The notes below the pieces were generated by a model. That model had not been told where the DNA came from, did not search any database, and saw only the letters and a list, made by a program, of their open reading frames with translations. DNA of 50,572 nt from Candidatus Paceibacter sp. (GTDB lineage: Bacteria > Patescibacteriota > Patescibacteriia > Magasanikbacterales > UBA922): NCBI GenBank assembly GCA_020725175.1, contig DYFM01000003.1, forward strand, positions 38,470 to 89,041, given 5' to 3'. Both the position numbers and the translations under genes were made by a program. Shown piece by piece: positions 38,941-47,640 of the stretch. Within the stretch, counting starts at the first letter, position 1. Each line of letters starts with the position of its first letter.

Positions 38941-38978
38941 AAAAACACCGTTATACATAACGGTGTTTTAAATTTTTT
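38941..38978. terminator. Bidirectional intrinsic terminator
   Basis: AAAACACCGTTAT and its complement ATAACGGTGTTTT around a short loop, T run to the right and A run to the left. It lies just beyond the stop of the minus-strand gene at 38990 and insulates it from the insertion sequence. Confidence 0.85.
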
Positions 38979-38989
38979 GTGCTAGTTCA

Positions 38990-39454
38990 TCAATTAACTT
39001 TTTGTAATAATCTGTTTCCTCCACCTATACTAAGAGTAAGCATTTGCTTATATTCATTATAACCAATAGTCACATCATAATTTCCAAATGCCTTTTTTTT
39101 AGTAATTGGGAGTGATGTACCTGTTGCCTTAAATTCATCTCCATCAGAATCTTTATAACTCACTTCACAAGTATTTTCTTGTTGCTTTAAACCAATATCT
39201 ACTATAAGCTCTTCGCTCCCATAATCTAACATCCACTTTCCTTTAATTATATACAGTTTTTCACAATGGTCAATTTTTTTTGGGATTCTTGTAATACCAC
39301 GTTTTTGATAAATAGGAGTGGAAAATTTTGGATATGCTACTTTCGTTTGTTTCGTTATAATTTTTTGTAAAGAAACAGGTTTATTCGCTGCTAACGCAGT
39401 CATGGGAGTAAAGAAAAGCGCTGCTATAGTTAGAACAAGGAGAATTTTGTTCAT
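38990..39454 (-). CDS. Small secreted protein, unknown function
   Basis: 154 residues from the ATG at 39454, beginning with a classical signal peptide (MNKILLVLTIAALFFTPMTALA, cut after ALA). The mature part has two cysteines (in DHCEKLY and ENTCEVSY) that may form a disulfide, and a beta-rich pattern with alternating charged and hydrophobic residues. I do not recognise a family. An in-frame upstream start would put 12 residues before the signal and is less likely; ATG 39454 has T at -1. The gene stands alone between a terminator and a repeat-rich spacer. Confidence 0.65.
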   Translation of the reverse strand: MNKILLVLTIAALFFTPMTALAANKPVSLQKIITKQTKVAYPKFSTPIYQKRGITRIPKKIDHCEKLYIIKGKWMLDYGSEELIVDIGLKQQENTCEVSYKDSDGDEFKATGTSLPITKKKAFGNYDVTIGYNEYKQMLTLSIGGGNRLLQKVN

Positions 39455-39585
39455 AGAACGTATTTTATATAATGCAGGAGGATGTAGCACCTCTTGTATC
39501 TAAATTAATAAAAAGTAGTTTGTATAAGCAATCATTGAAAAATATTGGTGAGTTTTTTGTGTGGGTTATCCACATGCACCACTTC

Positions 39586-39614
39586 TTGCTTAATATAACA
39601 AAAAGATGTATACT
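39586..39614 (+). promoter_or_regulatory. Orphan promoter-like site in the 39455-40005 spacer
   Basis: TTGCTT at 39586-39591, 17 bases, TATACT at 39609-39614. No gene follows on this strand for over a kilobase, so it may be accidental or drive a short RNA. The 551-base spacer otherwise holds only repeats and one terminator. Confidence 0.3.
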
Positions 39615-39748
39615 ATTGCCCACGACACTTTTTTACTCTGTTGAAGGAAAAACAGACAGTTTTTTGCTTTTGAGCACTCACAAGGAAATGTAGCATATTT
39701 TAGTGTTTATGTCAATGAAGTTGTACACAGGGCGTTTTTTCACTACAA

Positions 39749-39796
39749 CACTACACCACACCACCACTACACCACACCACCACTGCACCACACCAT
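39749..39796. repeat. 16-base minisatellite, three tandem copies
   Basis: Three adjacent units of CACTACACCACACCAC (third copy with two changes). A complementary GTGGTGTGGTGGTG-type stretch lies at 39969-40003, so the two can pair across the intervening 170 bases. Confidence 0.8.
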
Positions 39797-39935
39797 CCTC
39801 TGTATCATTCTCATGACTGATGCAGTGAATTCCTCCTACCAGGGGGACAAAGGGGGTCGTTTTGAGGTATAGGGAATAGTGTTTACTATCAGTATCTCTT
39901 GTCACAGGGTAAAGCATCAAACGGATACATAAACG

Positions 39936-39970
39936 AAAAAACCACCATTGGTGGTTTTTGTGTTTTTTAG
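39936..39970. terminator. Terminator downstream of the HEPN/MNT pair
   Basis: AAAAACCACC-ATT-GGTGGTTTTT stem with T runs on both strands. On the minus strand it follows the MNT gene stop at 40006. Confidence 0.75.
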
Positions 39971-40005
39971 TGGTGAAGTGGTGTGGTGGTGCTGTGTTGT
40001 GGTGT

Positions 40006-40341
40006 TTACACCACCCGAATGCCATGTTTTAAAATTTCCGCCACAATCGGACTTTCGTCCGGATTAAAGTCTTTCGGATGAAAACCGTGCGGTTCGATAT
40101 CGGCAAAGTCGGAATAGGCGGCTTTTGATAACGCCTTTGACTTGCGTATCCAGCCACGGAATTTTGGAGAGACAATGGCGAGATCGATGTCGCTCCATTT
40201 GTGTTCTTTGCCCTTGGCCCATGAACCAAACAAATACGCACGTTCAACCGGCACACCTTTTTTTTCCAGGGTAGCAATATATCCCCATACGTACGGGCTT
40301 ATTTTTGCGGGTAAAGTTGTTCGCCTTCTTTTTTGAGCCAT
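40006..40341 (-). CDS. MNT-domain nucleotidyltransferase antitoxin (MntA-like)
   Basis: 111 residues of the minimal nucleotidyltransferase family. The signature is YLFGSWAKG...SDIDLAIV with G39-S40 and the metal-binding D51 and D53. In characterised HEPN/MNT pairs the MNT protein neutralises the HEPN RNase toxin by transferring AMP to it. The gene overlaps the upstream HEPN gene by 43 bases on the same strand, so the two are translated together. The ATG has T at -1. Assignment as antitoxin rests on the neighbour. Confidence 0.85.
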   Translation of the reverse strand: MAQKRRRTTLPAKISPYVWGYIATLEKKGVPVERAYLFGSWAKGKEHKWSDIDLAIVSPKFRGWIRKSKALSKAAYSDFADIEPHGFHPKDFNPDESPIVAEILKHGIRVV

Positions 40342-40712
40342 ATGTAAATCTCTTTTAACCTATCGAAGTGTTTTTTGGTAAACGAATCTGTACATGTCTT
40401 TCGAAAATTCATTTTATCCTCGTCATATCTTCCGGTAAGGTAAAATTGGTTGTAAAATTCTAGTTCGGAAATGAATTCTTTTGTGTAAGGGATACCGCTC
40501 TTTTTCATGAGTTTTGGTAAGTCGTGTATTGGTGGGGCGTGTTCTTTTGTATGAGCGACGACCCAGGCTTTGAGAATCTTCTCTACCATGAGATGCCCAA
40601 AAAAGAGACACTCAGCATTCTTTTTCTTATCCAGTAGTGCTTTGGTAACGTCAAAGCTGTATCCGGCTTCTCGGTACCAGTAGTCTACGAGTTTTTTAAC
40701 CTGAACAGGCAT
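40299..40712 (-). CDS. HEPN-domain protein, probable toxin of HEPN/MNT pair
   Basis: 137 residues, all helical, with the HEPN core pattern YREAGYSFDVTKALLDKK, CLFFGHLMVEKILKAWVVAH, PPIHDLPKLMKKSG and YNQFYLTGRYDED. HEPN toxins are RNases that depend on an R-x4-6-H motif. I do not see a clean copy here, so it may belong to the PF05168-type class with altered or lost nuclease activity. It is transcribed first, from a good promoter 24-52 bases upstream, then the MNT gene. The pair sits between the decayed insertion sequence and the secretion operon, a typical place for acquired genes. Confidence 0.8.
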   Translation of the reverse strand: MPVQVKKLVDYWYREAGYSFDVTKALLDKKKNAECLFFGHLMVEKILKAWVVAHTKEHAPPIHDLPKLMKKSGIPYTKEFISELEFYNQFYLTGRYDEDKMNFRKTCTDSFTKKHFDRLKEIYIWLKKEGEQLYPQK

Positions 40713-40735
40713 AAGATAGGATTTTTCTTAAACAT

Positions 40736-40764
40736 AGTATAGAGAAACAGCGCCAAAAAATCAA
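40736..40764 (-). promoter_or_regulatory. Promoter of the HEPN/MNT operon
   Basis: On the minus strand: TTGATT (40764-40759), 17 bases, TATACT (40741-40736). The predicted start near 40729 leaves a leader of about 17 bases. Confidence 0.7.
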
Positions 40765-40812
40765 GCGAGAATTTCGTCCACATCCTCCTGTGCAGAAAAT
40801 TGTGAAATGTGC

Positions 40813-40818
40813 TATACT
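40813..40818 (+). promoter_or_regulatory. Extended -10 promoter of the type IV secretion operon
   Basis: TGC-TATACT with no good -35. It would give a leader of about 170 bases before the GTG at 40997. Confidence 0.4.
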
Positions 40819-40833
40819 CATTGCACGAAGATG

Positions 40834-40979
40834 TTATTGGTTTATTAGTTTATTCGTTTACTTGTTAAGTGGTTGATTTCTAAACATTACTTACATGGTA
40901 GTCATTTGTAATTTTGGTGTTAGTGAAACCTGTTTACCACCCAATCAATGTATAAACCAATAATCTAATAAACCAATAA
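40834..40979 (+). repeat. Inverted repeat in the leader of the secretion operon
   Basis: TTATTGGTTTATTAG at 40834-40848 is exactly complementary to CTAATAAACCAATAA at 40965-40979. In RNA this closes a loop of about 116 bases and ends 17 bases before the GTG start at 40997, so it could affect translation. Confidence 0.65.
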
Positions 40980-40996
40980 ACCCGTAATTACCTCCT

Positions 40997-43930
40997 GTGA
41001 ACATCCTCTCGCGACTGTCGTCATTCACAAAACCATTCAAAAAACACCCGTGGTTCTTTAGTGGTGTGTTTGTATTTTTGGTGGTAACCTTTACTTTGGT
41101 TGGGTTTGAGTACGCTCATGCGATTTTGGAAGACATCAAACAAGGTTTCTTATGGGCTGTTGTAAATATTTTTCTAGCAATCGCGCGGTTTTTTATTGGA
41201 ATGACAATTTTTGCTCTTCGCTTCTTTATTGAAATTGCATCGTATAATGGATACATCGATACTCCAACAGTTGTTATTGGATGGTTATTAGTGCGAGATG
41301 TTGCCAATATGTTTTTTGTGGTGATACTACTGGTGATTGCGTTTGGTACCATTCTTGGTATTGAACAGTACGAGTGGAAAAAAACCATGGGACATTTTAT
41401 TTTGGCAGCGATTTTTATCAATTTTAGTAAAACAATTTGTGGTTTGATAATTGATGTTGCGCATGTGTTTAGTTTGACATTTTTAAATGCAGTTTCCGCT
41501 GCGGCAGGCGGAAATCTGATAACCATGTTTAATTTTGATAGTTTACTCAGCTTTGCTAGAGGTCCTGGTAAGGAAGGGGTGGGACTTGATTTGATAATTG
41601 CCGGGATGGCAGCGGTAATTTTCTCTTTTTTGGCACTGTGGACAATCGGGGCGTATATGATTATCATGCTTGCTCGTGTATTGGTACTCTGGATATTGAT
41701 CATCCTTTCTCCACTGGCATTTATTTTACAAGCAGTTCCGGGTAAGCCACAAAGTTATGCTAGTCAATGGTGGGAAAAATTTACCAATCAGGTACTAGTG
41801 GCTCCAGTGATGGTTTTTTTCTTTTGGTTGGCGTTTGCTACACTTGGGGCAGGTAAGGTTGCTAGTGATCAGCTTGGTCTTCAGCTATCTTCCGCATCTG
41901 CCGAGGCAAATTCTGTGTTACAACAAGAAGGTGAAGCACCAAACCCTTCTATTCTAGAAGGAACCACTTGGGAAAACATGGCCAACTTTTTTATTGCTGC
42001 GGGAATGCTTTGGGTGGGGTTGATGGTGGTAGGACAAATGGGCGTCGTAGCAGGAGGGCTCACGCAAAGTGTCATGAGTGCGGCGAAGAAAGTGGCGATG
42101 ATTGCAACCGGGTATGCTGCCGGTAGGTGGTTGGTTGGGAAGATGGGTGATGGGGCGATAGGTCTTTCTAAAGGGGTCGCGTATAGACTGCCGCTTATAG
42201 GTGGTAGATCTTGGAAAAGAAGAGGGTATGCAGTTGCACAAGCGTGGGAAGAAAAATTTCAGAAACGTAGAGATGATAAAGCACAAAAGTGGGATGAAAA
42301 GTACCGTGATATTCAGGAACTAAAAATGAAAGCAAAAATGGGAGACGAAGAGTCAAAAAGAAAATTGGAGCAAGTTTCTTTTAAGGATAAAATTACTGCT
42401 AGAACAGGAAGATTTTTTGCATCTGCACTCCAGACAAACGATAGGTCAGAAAAGGAATTAGAAGATTATAAAGAGTCGTTAGAGAGAACAAAAAAATGGC
42501 ACAAAGATAGTGTGTCAACAAGTAAATTACCAGGTGGAATATTAAAGCAACGAGTAACAGGTGAAATGAAAATACAAGAAAAAATCTCAGAAAGAAAAGG
42601 ATCCCAAAAGGTGTCAGCGATAATGGAGTTGTTATTTAGGACAAATCCAGATTTGGCAGATAAAGTTAATAAGGCTACCATGAAAGACGAGTTGGCATCA
42701 GCTGAACTTGAAAAGACAGAGGGTGAAGGGAAGAGGCGATATGCTGCGTCTGATGATGGGCAAAGAATTTTCCAAGCCATTGCTAAGGCAATGAATATTA
42801 AAGAAAAACTAGCAATAGAAAAAAAATTGTTTGAGGCTATTGATAGAGCTGAAGCTTATAAGAGTTCTGGTGATTCATTTAGAGCTGAACAGGTTTTAAG
42901 AAGTACATATCAGGCTATTGAGGAGGAAAATGCGGCAAAGTTTAAATCAATGGGCAGAAGTGAACGAGGAGATGCAACAAAAAAAATAATAAGTAAACTT
43001 CAGGAGCAAGGTATAAGTGAGCAAGATAAAGAGCAGATGTCTCGAGACATGTTTAGTATTTTAAATTATGCTGCATCACAAGGTGCTGAGGAATACAAGT
43101 CTGTCTTTCATACTGCTTTAAAAAAACTTTATGGTGACGATGATGTGGACTTATCAGCTGAGAATCAAGGAAGGTTAGTGTTAGAGTTATTGGCTGGGAA
43201 AAGAATTGTTGGAGCAAGTGATCAGGAAATGCGGGACAACTTTGAAAGAACTCAACAAGAAGTAAAATCACGATTTGGTAGAGATGGTATTTTATGGGAT
43301 CCTATGATGTCGACCTTTTTAAATAAGTCTTTGTTTACCTCATTTACAAGCGGAGGTGCGGCAGAGATGGCTTCAGTAACTGATTTTGAAGATCAAAATG
43401 GTGTTAAAAGATATCAATTATATAATCCATTTAATCGTACACCTGAAGAACTGGGAAGAGTTAGGCGTGGTGCTTATAACTCAGAAATGGTAAGTAACTA
43501 TGTTAATGTTGGTTCTATTAATGATCTTGATTCCTTTTTAAAAACAAAGATTAGTCAGGGTAATGTTTTGATTTCTGATTTTACTGAAGAAGGTGAAGAG
43601 GCTATGAAGTCACTGTTAACTTCTTTTGGGGATACTAGAGCAGTTTCTACTGGTTTTAAAAATAATTTTTCCGGAAGGTTTGGTCGGGAAAGATTCGAAA
43701 GCCATGAGGCAAGAATCAGGTTTATGAAATTTCTAAAGGAGAAAGTATATGATGATTATAAAGCTAGAGGAAAAGAGGATGTTGCTGTTCAGCTTATGAA
43801 AACACAGTTTGCTGAATTTATTTCTGATATGAATGAAGATTATATAAATAATCAAATCAATCTTGCTGACGACGCTGTCGAAGAGCTGCAAAGATTAGAA
43901 GATTTATTACATCAAAACGGTAGAAGATAA
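40997..43930 (+). CDS. VirB6/TrbL-like type IV secretion membrane protein with long cytoplasmic tail
   Basis: 977 residues. The first 390 or so hold about seven hydrophobic segments (VFVFLVVTFTLVGFEYAHA near 25-43, then clusters around 50-75, 85-110, 125-155, 190-235, 260-285 and 330-365), as in VirB6/TrbL proteins that form the inner-membrane channel. From about 400 on it is a long charged, helical, coiled-coil-like cytoplasmic tail (WEEKFQKRRDDKAQKWDEKY), longer than in classical VirB6. It starts with GTG at 40997 and ends one base before the next ATG. Other secretion genes follow on the same strand. Confidence 0.75.
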   Translation: MNILSRLSSFTKPFKKHPWFFSGVFVFLVVTFTLVGFEYAHAILEDIKQGFLWAVVNIFLAIARFFIGMTIFALRFFIEIASYNGYIDTPTVVIGWLLVRDVANMFFVVILLVIAFGTILGIEQYEWKKTMGHFILAAIFINFSKTICGLIIDVAHVFSLTFLNAVSAAAGGNLITMFNFDSLLSFARGPGKEGVGLDLIIAGMAAVIFSFLALWTIGAYMIIMLARVLVLWILIILSPLAFILQAVPGKPQSYASQWWEKFTNQVLVAPVMVFFFWLAFATLGAGKVASDQLGLQLSSASAEANSVLQQEGEAPNPSILEGTTWENMANFFIAAGMLWVGLMVVGQMGVVAGGLTQSVMSAAKKVAMIATGYAAGRWLVGKMGDGAIGLSKGVAYRLPLIGGRSWKRRGYAVAQAWEEKFQKRRDDKAQKWDEKYRDIQELKMKAKMGDEESKRKLEQVSFKDKITARTGRFFASALQTNDRSEKELEDYKESLERTKKWHKDSVSTSKLPGGILKQRVTGEMKIQEKISERKGSQKVSAIMELLFRTNPDLADKVNKATMKDELASAELEKTEGEGKRRYAASDDGQRIFQAIAKAMNIKEKLAIEKKLFEAIDRAEAYKSSGDSFRAEQVLRSTYQAIEEENAAKFKSMGRSERGDATKKIISKLQEQGISEQDKEQMSRDMFSILNYAASQGAEEYKSVFHTALKKLYGDDDVDLSAENQGRLVLELLAGKRIVGASDQEMRDNFERTQQEVKSRFGRDGILWDPMMSTFLNKSLFTSFTSGGAAEMASVTDFEDQNGVKRYQLYNPFNRTPEELGRVRRGAYNSEMVSNYVNVGSINDLDSFLKTKISQGNVLISDFTEEGEEAMKSLLTSFGDTRAVSTGFKNNFSGRFGRERFESHEARIRFMKFLKEKVYDDYKARGKEDVAVQLMKTQFAEFISDMNEDYINNQINLADDAVEELQRLEDLLHQNGRR

Positions 43931-43931
43931 T

Positions 43932-44834
43932 ATGGCAGAAAGTAAAATGTTAATACAATCTCTCCCCTTTTCTTCTGTTCAGGAAGGAAATCTATATATA
44001 TTCCATGAAAAAAGTGGGGATGTTTCGGAGTTACTTAACTTATATAAAGCTTTTAAAAATTATTTTTCTCACAACTTGGCAGAAGAAGTGAGTGAAAAGT
44101 ATTGGACATATTGGACGTGGTATTCTTTTTGTGCTTGGAAAGTGATAAACTTATTACCTGCTAATGAAGTGGCTGATATTGTGGAGAGGCATTTCATAGA
44201 AGCGGGCAGGTTCAATTTTGATGTTGTTGAGAGATTACTTAGTGCAATGAGTAATTTTGCCTTAGACCCAAAAATAGCAGAGATATATTTTTTTAGTTTA
44301 AAAAAGAAAATAGAAGATAGTGACGCCCCAATTATTTCAAGTAAAGGAATTTATCAATTTTCTTTAGGAGAAGTTTATAGACAAGTACAAATAATTTACA
44401 AAAAAAAAGATGCACTACGTAAAGCTGAATTAAAAACACATTTGCATGAGAGTGTTTTCAGTTTTTCCCAAAAAGATGAGTACCCTTATTGTACTGCTGA
44501 AAAAGCTTTGAACTTATTTTTTAGTGCTTTAAATTTTTTTATGGCGAACGAGCCAGAAGATATACCATTTTATGTTGATGCGGCTAGTATGCCTAGGAGG
44601 GTGTATAATTCTCTTAATAATAAAATTTTAAACAGTATCAAATCCCTCATCGAATCTCGCTTCCCCTACGATGAAACCGGACAGTTTTCCAATTTAGAAG
44701 GTGTCCTCGCCATGCTTGATACATTAGCAGATGAACAGGGAGATGAACGTATTCGAGATTTGTATGTGTTTGATGAGACAACCGGGGAGTTTCGGTGGAA
44801 TGAGGAGTTGTTGGGGGCAGTGGATGGAGAATAA
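43932..44834 (+). CDS. Conserved-looking helical protein in the secretion operon, unknown function
   Basis: 300 residues, soluble, mostly alpha-helical, Trp/Tyr/Phe-rich near the N terminus (YWTYWTWYSFCAW, about 57-69). No signal peptide, membrane segment or motif I recognise. Its start lies one base after the VirB6-like stop (TAA-T-ATG), so translation is probably coupled and a cytoplasmic accessory role in secretion is plausible. The last 60 residues use fewer AT-rich codons than the rest. Confidence 0.6.
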   Translation: MAESKMLIQSLPFSSVQEGNLYIFHEKSGDVSELLNLYKAFKNYFSHNLAEEVSEKYWTYWTWYSFCAWKVINLLPANEVADIVERHFIEAGRFNFDVVERLLSAMSNFALDPKIAEIYFFSLKKKIEDSDAPIISSKGIYQFSLGEVYRQVQIIYKKKDALRKAELKTHLHESVFSFSQKDEYPYCTAEKALNLFFSALNFFMANEPEDIPFYVDAASMPRRVYNSLNNKILNSIKSLIESRFPYDETGQFSNLEGVLAMLDTLADEQGDERIRDLYVFDETTGEFRWNEELLGAVDGE

Positions 44835-44836
44835 TA

Positions 44837-45010
44837 TTACTGATTACGGATAATACGGAGTTACAGATAATGAATAGAGGTAGAATATGTAAGTAGGCAG
44901 AGTAATCAGAATATGCTATGGTGTTTTGTACACTGAATTCTGTCTATTCTGCTTACTAGCTTACTCTGCAAAACAACTATCTGTAATTAGTAAAGTAGTA
45001 ATCCGTAAAA
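44837..45010. repeat. Large hairpin repeat (copy A) before the NYN gene
   Basis: Begins GATTACGGATAATACGGAG and ends with an inverted counterpart (GTAATCCGTAAAA), with GCAGAGTAA/TTACTCTGC inner arms, so the whole element can fold. The 38 bases 44947-44984 are exactly the reverse complement of 47672-47709 in copy B. It fills the 179-base gap up to the NYN gene. Confidence 0.8.
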
Positions 45011-45013
45011 TTT

Positions 45014-45523
45014 ATGGAGGAAAGAAAGGAAAAAATTTATGCGTTTGTTGATAGTCAAAACTTGAACTTGGGAATTCGTGACTGTGGTTGGAGGCTTGAC
45101 TTTAAGCGATTTAGAATATATTTGCGAGACAAATACCAGGTTGAAAAAGTTTTTCTCTGTATTGGATATGTGCCAGGAAATGAGGCTTTGTACACATATT
45201 TACAAAGCTCTGGATATATTGTTGTTTTCAAACCAACCTTGGAAATAAAAAAACCGGACGGGGTTTTGGTAAAAGGTAATGTTGATGCTGAATTGGTACT
45301 CCACACTATGATAGAGTATCAAAACTATGATAAAGCGATTATTGTTTCTGGCGACGGAGACTTTCATTGTTTGATTGAATATCTAGTAGAAAATAATAAG
45401 TTACACTCTCTCATGATCCCGAATCAGAAAAAATATTCTGTGTTGTTGAGGAAGTTTAGAAAATACTTTATTTATCTCAACAGTCTTGAACAAAAATTAA
45501 GTAACAAAAAAGAGAGGGAGTAA
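45014..45523 (+). CDS. NYN-domain (LabA/DUF88-type) nuclease-like protein
   Basis: 169 residues, a single NYN domain of the PIN-like superfamily, whose members are often metal-dependent RNases. Conserved acidic positions are visible: D13 (YAFVDSQNLN), D91 (GNVDAELVLHTM), and D114 and D116 (VSGDGDFHCLIEYL). This completes the usual acidic centre. The C terminus is basic. It lies inside the secretion gene string, between the unknown helical protein and another unknown protein, directly after hairpin repeat A. It might process operon RNA or be an independent passenger (inference). Confidence 0.85.
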   Translation: MEERKEKIYAFVDSQNLNLGIRDCGWRLDFKRFRIYLRDKYQVEKVFLCIGYVPGNEALYTYLQSSGYIVVFKPTLEIKKPDGVLVKGNVDAELVLHTMIEYQNYDKAIIVSGDGDFHCLIEYLVENNKLHSLMIPNQKKYSVLLRKFRKYFIYLNSLEQKLSNKKERE

Positions 45524-45674
45524 CCTTCGGACGAAACCTTAGGTGTCCCCTCTCATCGTGATACTGGTAGTTTAATAGAATTTGGGTATTCTGTCAAGCA
45601 GAAATATTCCCTCAATACATCTAAAATAATACGTAAGTATTACGCTGCTGTTCAAAGAAAGTCATCCCTATCAT

Positions 45675-47018
45675 ATGTCAGATCAAAAAACGCAACAACC
45701 CACCATCCTCATCAAAAAAGCCGACGGGACGTCGGTGCGGGTGAGCTTGGACGAGTTTCGAAAAATGAAGTATGCTTCCATAGCTGCAGCGTCTCAAGTA
45801 CCGCCACCACAGGATGAGGTATCTCATGAAACTCCCATGGTCGTGGAGGAGCCGGAAGTGCCGGCCACTACTACGCCGGTTGGTGACGCGTTTCTCAATG
45901 CCGCGGCGAGTTTTGTCCATGAAGCAGAGGAGGAGAGAAGAGATGTGGTTAAAAAGGTTCCGGAAGAATCGGTTGTGGCAGAAGATGAAGTGTCTTATGA
46001 AAAAGATGTTGTTGGTGAGGTGAGTGAAAGAGCTGAGGAGAACCAACTAGAATTATCATCTGAGAAATCTTTCTGGACACCGGAAGATCATGTGTCACCA
46101 CTTGAGGAAAATATGCAGCCGGAAGAAGTGCGAACTGAGCCACAAACAATTACTTCAGCGACCAAACTTGATACGGTGGAGGATATTATTGCCTCTCTTC
46201 CTTTTCAGATACCTACTGGAATTCTTGGGCGTACCAAAGCACTTATTCAATCTCGACTGAAAGAAGTGCGCAGTGATGAGCAGGTGATACGATACGCGAC
46301 ACAACCGGAAATTGAGGGTGGATTAGGGTTGTCCGGGAATGATGCGAGTGTATTGATAGAACGAATTCATGAGGCTTTGGGAATGAAACAACAACAACCG
46401 AAATATCAGTCGGTTCAGGAGGAGCTCATGAATAAAAAAACCAGGAACACTGTTACCAAACCTGTGAAAGTGGAAATGAACACACCTGCGCCGGTTTCAG
46501 TTGAGCAAACTCGTAAAACCAGCCCTTCCTCATCACCGCTTGATACCTTGATTCGACAGGAGGTAGGGGAACCGGACATTTTGGCTATGTACAAAACAAC
46601 CGGTGAGTCAAACCATCCCGCTACTTCTGTGCGCTCCGGTACTCCGACAGTATCGGCACAAAAACCTATCATCCATGATGTCACCCCTCCTTCAGCTGAG
46701 GTGCTCGGACCTATAGATGAGTTACGACGATTTACTCTCACTGACCTGCGTCGATTAGGTGGTACTATGGAACAACGCAAGATGATTTTGCGAACGAAAT
46801 TTGATACACTCAAACGAGACTCTTTTGTGTTATTTATGCAAGGTCGTGATGCCTGGTACCAGAGCCCGCTGTATCGTCAGTATGTGTCTCTTATTGTGCA
46901 AGCACTCAATCAACGAACAGCATTGGCTGGTATTTTGACCGCTGGCGGAGAAGAGGAGAAGATTACTCCTGAAGAGTTTGATCTCATGGTGGAAATAGGT
47001 GGGCAGCTGCGGACGTAA
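45675..47018 (+). CDS. Acidic, partly disordered protein upstream of prgI, unknown function
   Basis: 447 residues without membrane segments. The N-terminal 30 residues (TILIKKADGTSVRVSLDEFRK) look like a small folded element. About 40-165 is Glu/Val/Pro-rich and likely disordered; about 165-240 may form a small helical domain (ILGRTKALIQSRLKEVRSDEQ). A Thr/Ser/Pro linker leads to a helical C-terminal domain (about 340-447, IDELRRFTLTDLRRLGGTM...EEFDLMVEIGGQL). I do not recognise a family. Its place before prgI and virB4 suggests a cytoplasmic secretion accessory factor. Confidence 0.6.
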   Translation: MSDQKTQQPTILIKKADGTSVRVSLDEFRKMKYASIAAASQVPPPQDEVSHETPMVVEEPEVPATTTPVGDAFLNAAASFVHEAEEERRDVVKKVPEESVVAEDEVSYEKDVVGEVSERAEENQLELSSEKSFWTPEDHVSPLEENMQPEEVRTEPQTITSATKLDTVEDIIASLPFQIPTGILGRTKALIQSRLKEVRSDEQVIRYATQPEIEGGLGLSGNDASVLIERIHEALGMKQQQPKYQSVQEELMNKKTRNTVTKPVKVEMNTPAPVSVEQTRKTSPSSSPLDTLIRQEVGEPDILAMYKTTGESNHPATSVRSGTPTVSAQKPIIHDVTPPSAEVLGPIDELRRFTLTDLRRLGGTMEQRKMILRTKFDTLKRDSFVLFMQGRDAWYQSPLYRQYVSLIVQALNQRTALAGILTAGGEEEKITPEEFDLMVEIGGQLRT

Positions 47019-47040
47019 AATTAGATTTTTTATGAAAAAT

Positions 47041-47116
47041 AGACCGCGGATGAAACGGATTAGACGGATAAAAATGAATCCGTTCGAATTCGTCCAATCC
47101 GTTTCATCCGCGGTCT
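47041..47116. repeat. Near-perfect palindrome between the acidic protein gene and prgI
   Basis: 26-base arms 47041-47066 (AGACCGCGGATGAAACGGAT and on) and 47091-47116, one mismatch. It is the best copy of the hairpin family also seen upstream of rnhB and prfB, and lies 31 bases before the prgI start. Confidence 0.9.
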
Positions 47117-47147
47117 ATTCACATCATACTCCTATTCCTATCTATCT

Positions 47148-47582
47148 ATGCAGCAATTCGTCGTTCCACAATTTATTGAAGTAGAAGATAAAATTTTTGG
47201 ACCGATTACTGTGCGGCAGTTTTTAATTTTATTGACCGGTAGCTTAATTATTTTTATCGCGTATAAGTTGGCTGACTTTGCGTTGTTTGTGGTGATTTTG
47301 TCTCTTATCGGAGGGTTGTCATTGATTTTTGCGTTTGTAAAAGTAAACGGGCAAACATTTCATTATTTTATATTAAATTTAGTACAAACATTGCAAAAAC
47401 CTGGTTTGAGAATTTGGTCCAAGCAGTACGATAAAGATGAATTGAATTTTTTACGCAAGCAACATACTGAAAAAGCGGAACAGGTGGAAAAAATACAAAA
47501 AAAAGCTCATCCGGCGCGCATCCGTGATCTTTCGTTGGTCGTAAATACCGGCGGATACTATCGTCCGGATGATGACATATAA
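47148..47582 (+). CDS. prgI: PrgI-family type IV secretion membrane protein
   Basis: PrgI proteins are small membrane components of Gram-positive conjugation machines, usually encoded just before the VirB4 ATPase, as here. The 144-residue product starts with the family signature QQFVVPQFIEVEDKIFGPIT, has two membrane helices (about 25-43 and 46-64), and a basic cytoplasmic tail containing LNLVQTLQKPGLRIW. The length fits the family. ATG 47148 has T at -1. The C-terminal tail after residue 95 is charged and probably contacts the ATPase. Confidence 0.88.
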   Translation: MQQFVVPQFIEVEDKIFGPITVRQFLILLTGSLIIFIAYKLADFALFVVILSLIGGLSLIFAFVKVNGQTFHYFILNLVQTLQKPGLRIWSKQYDKDELNFLRKQHTEKAEQVEKIQKKAHPARIRDLSLVVNTGGYYRPDDDI

Positions 47583-47640
47583 GTTGGACTAGGAGAAATA
47601 GGGAAAATGGTGTATACTACTGTTCATTGTGATGCTACTG

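Noticed and set aside
39500-39700. Small RNA gene downstream of the orphan promoter at 39586
   Set aside because: No stable fold beyond a weak A-T hairpin and no clear terminator close by.
39678-40025. His/Thr-rich minus-strand reading frame
   Set aside because: It is a product of the CACCACACCA minisatellite and its complement, crossing a terminator.
40985-40996. ACCTCCT just before the GTG of the VirB6-like gene as a ribosome binding site
   Set aside because: It has the polarity of the anti-Shine-Dalgarno sequence and cannot pair with 16S rRNA in the usual way.
46999-47184. Reading frame across the palindrome before prgI
   Set aside because: It is a translation of the inverted repeat and overlaps the true prgI start in another frame.
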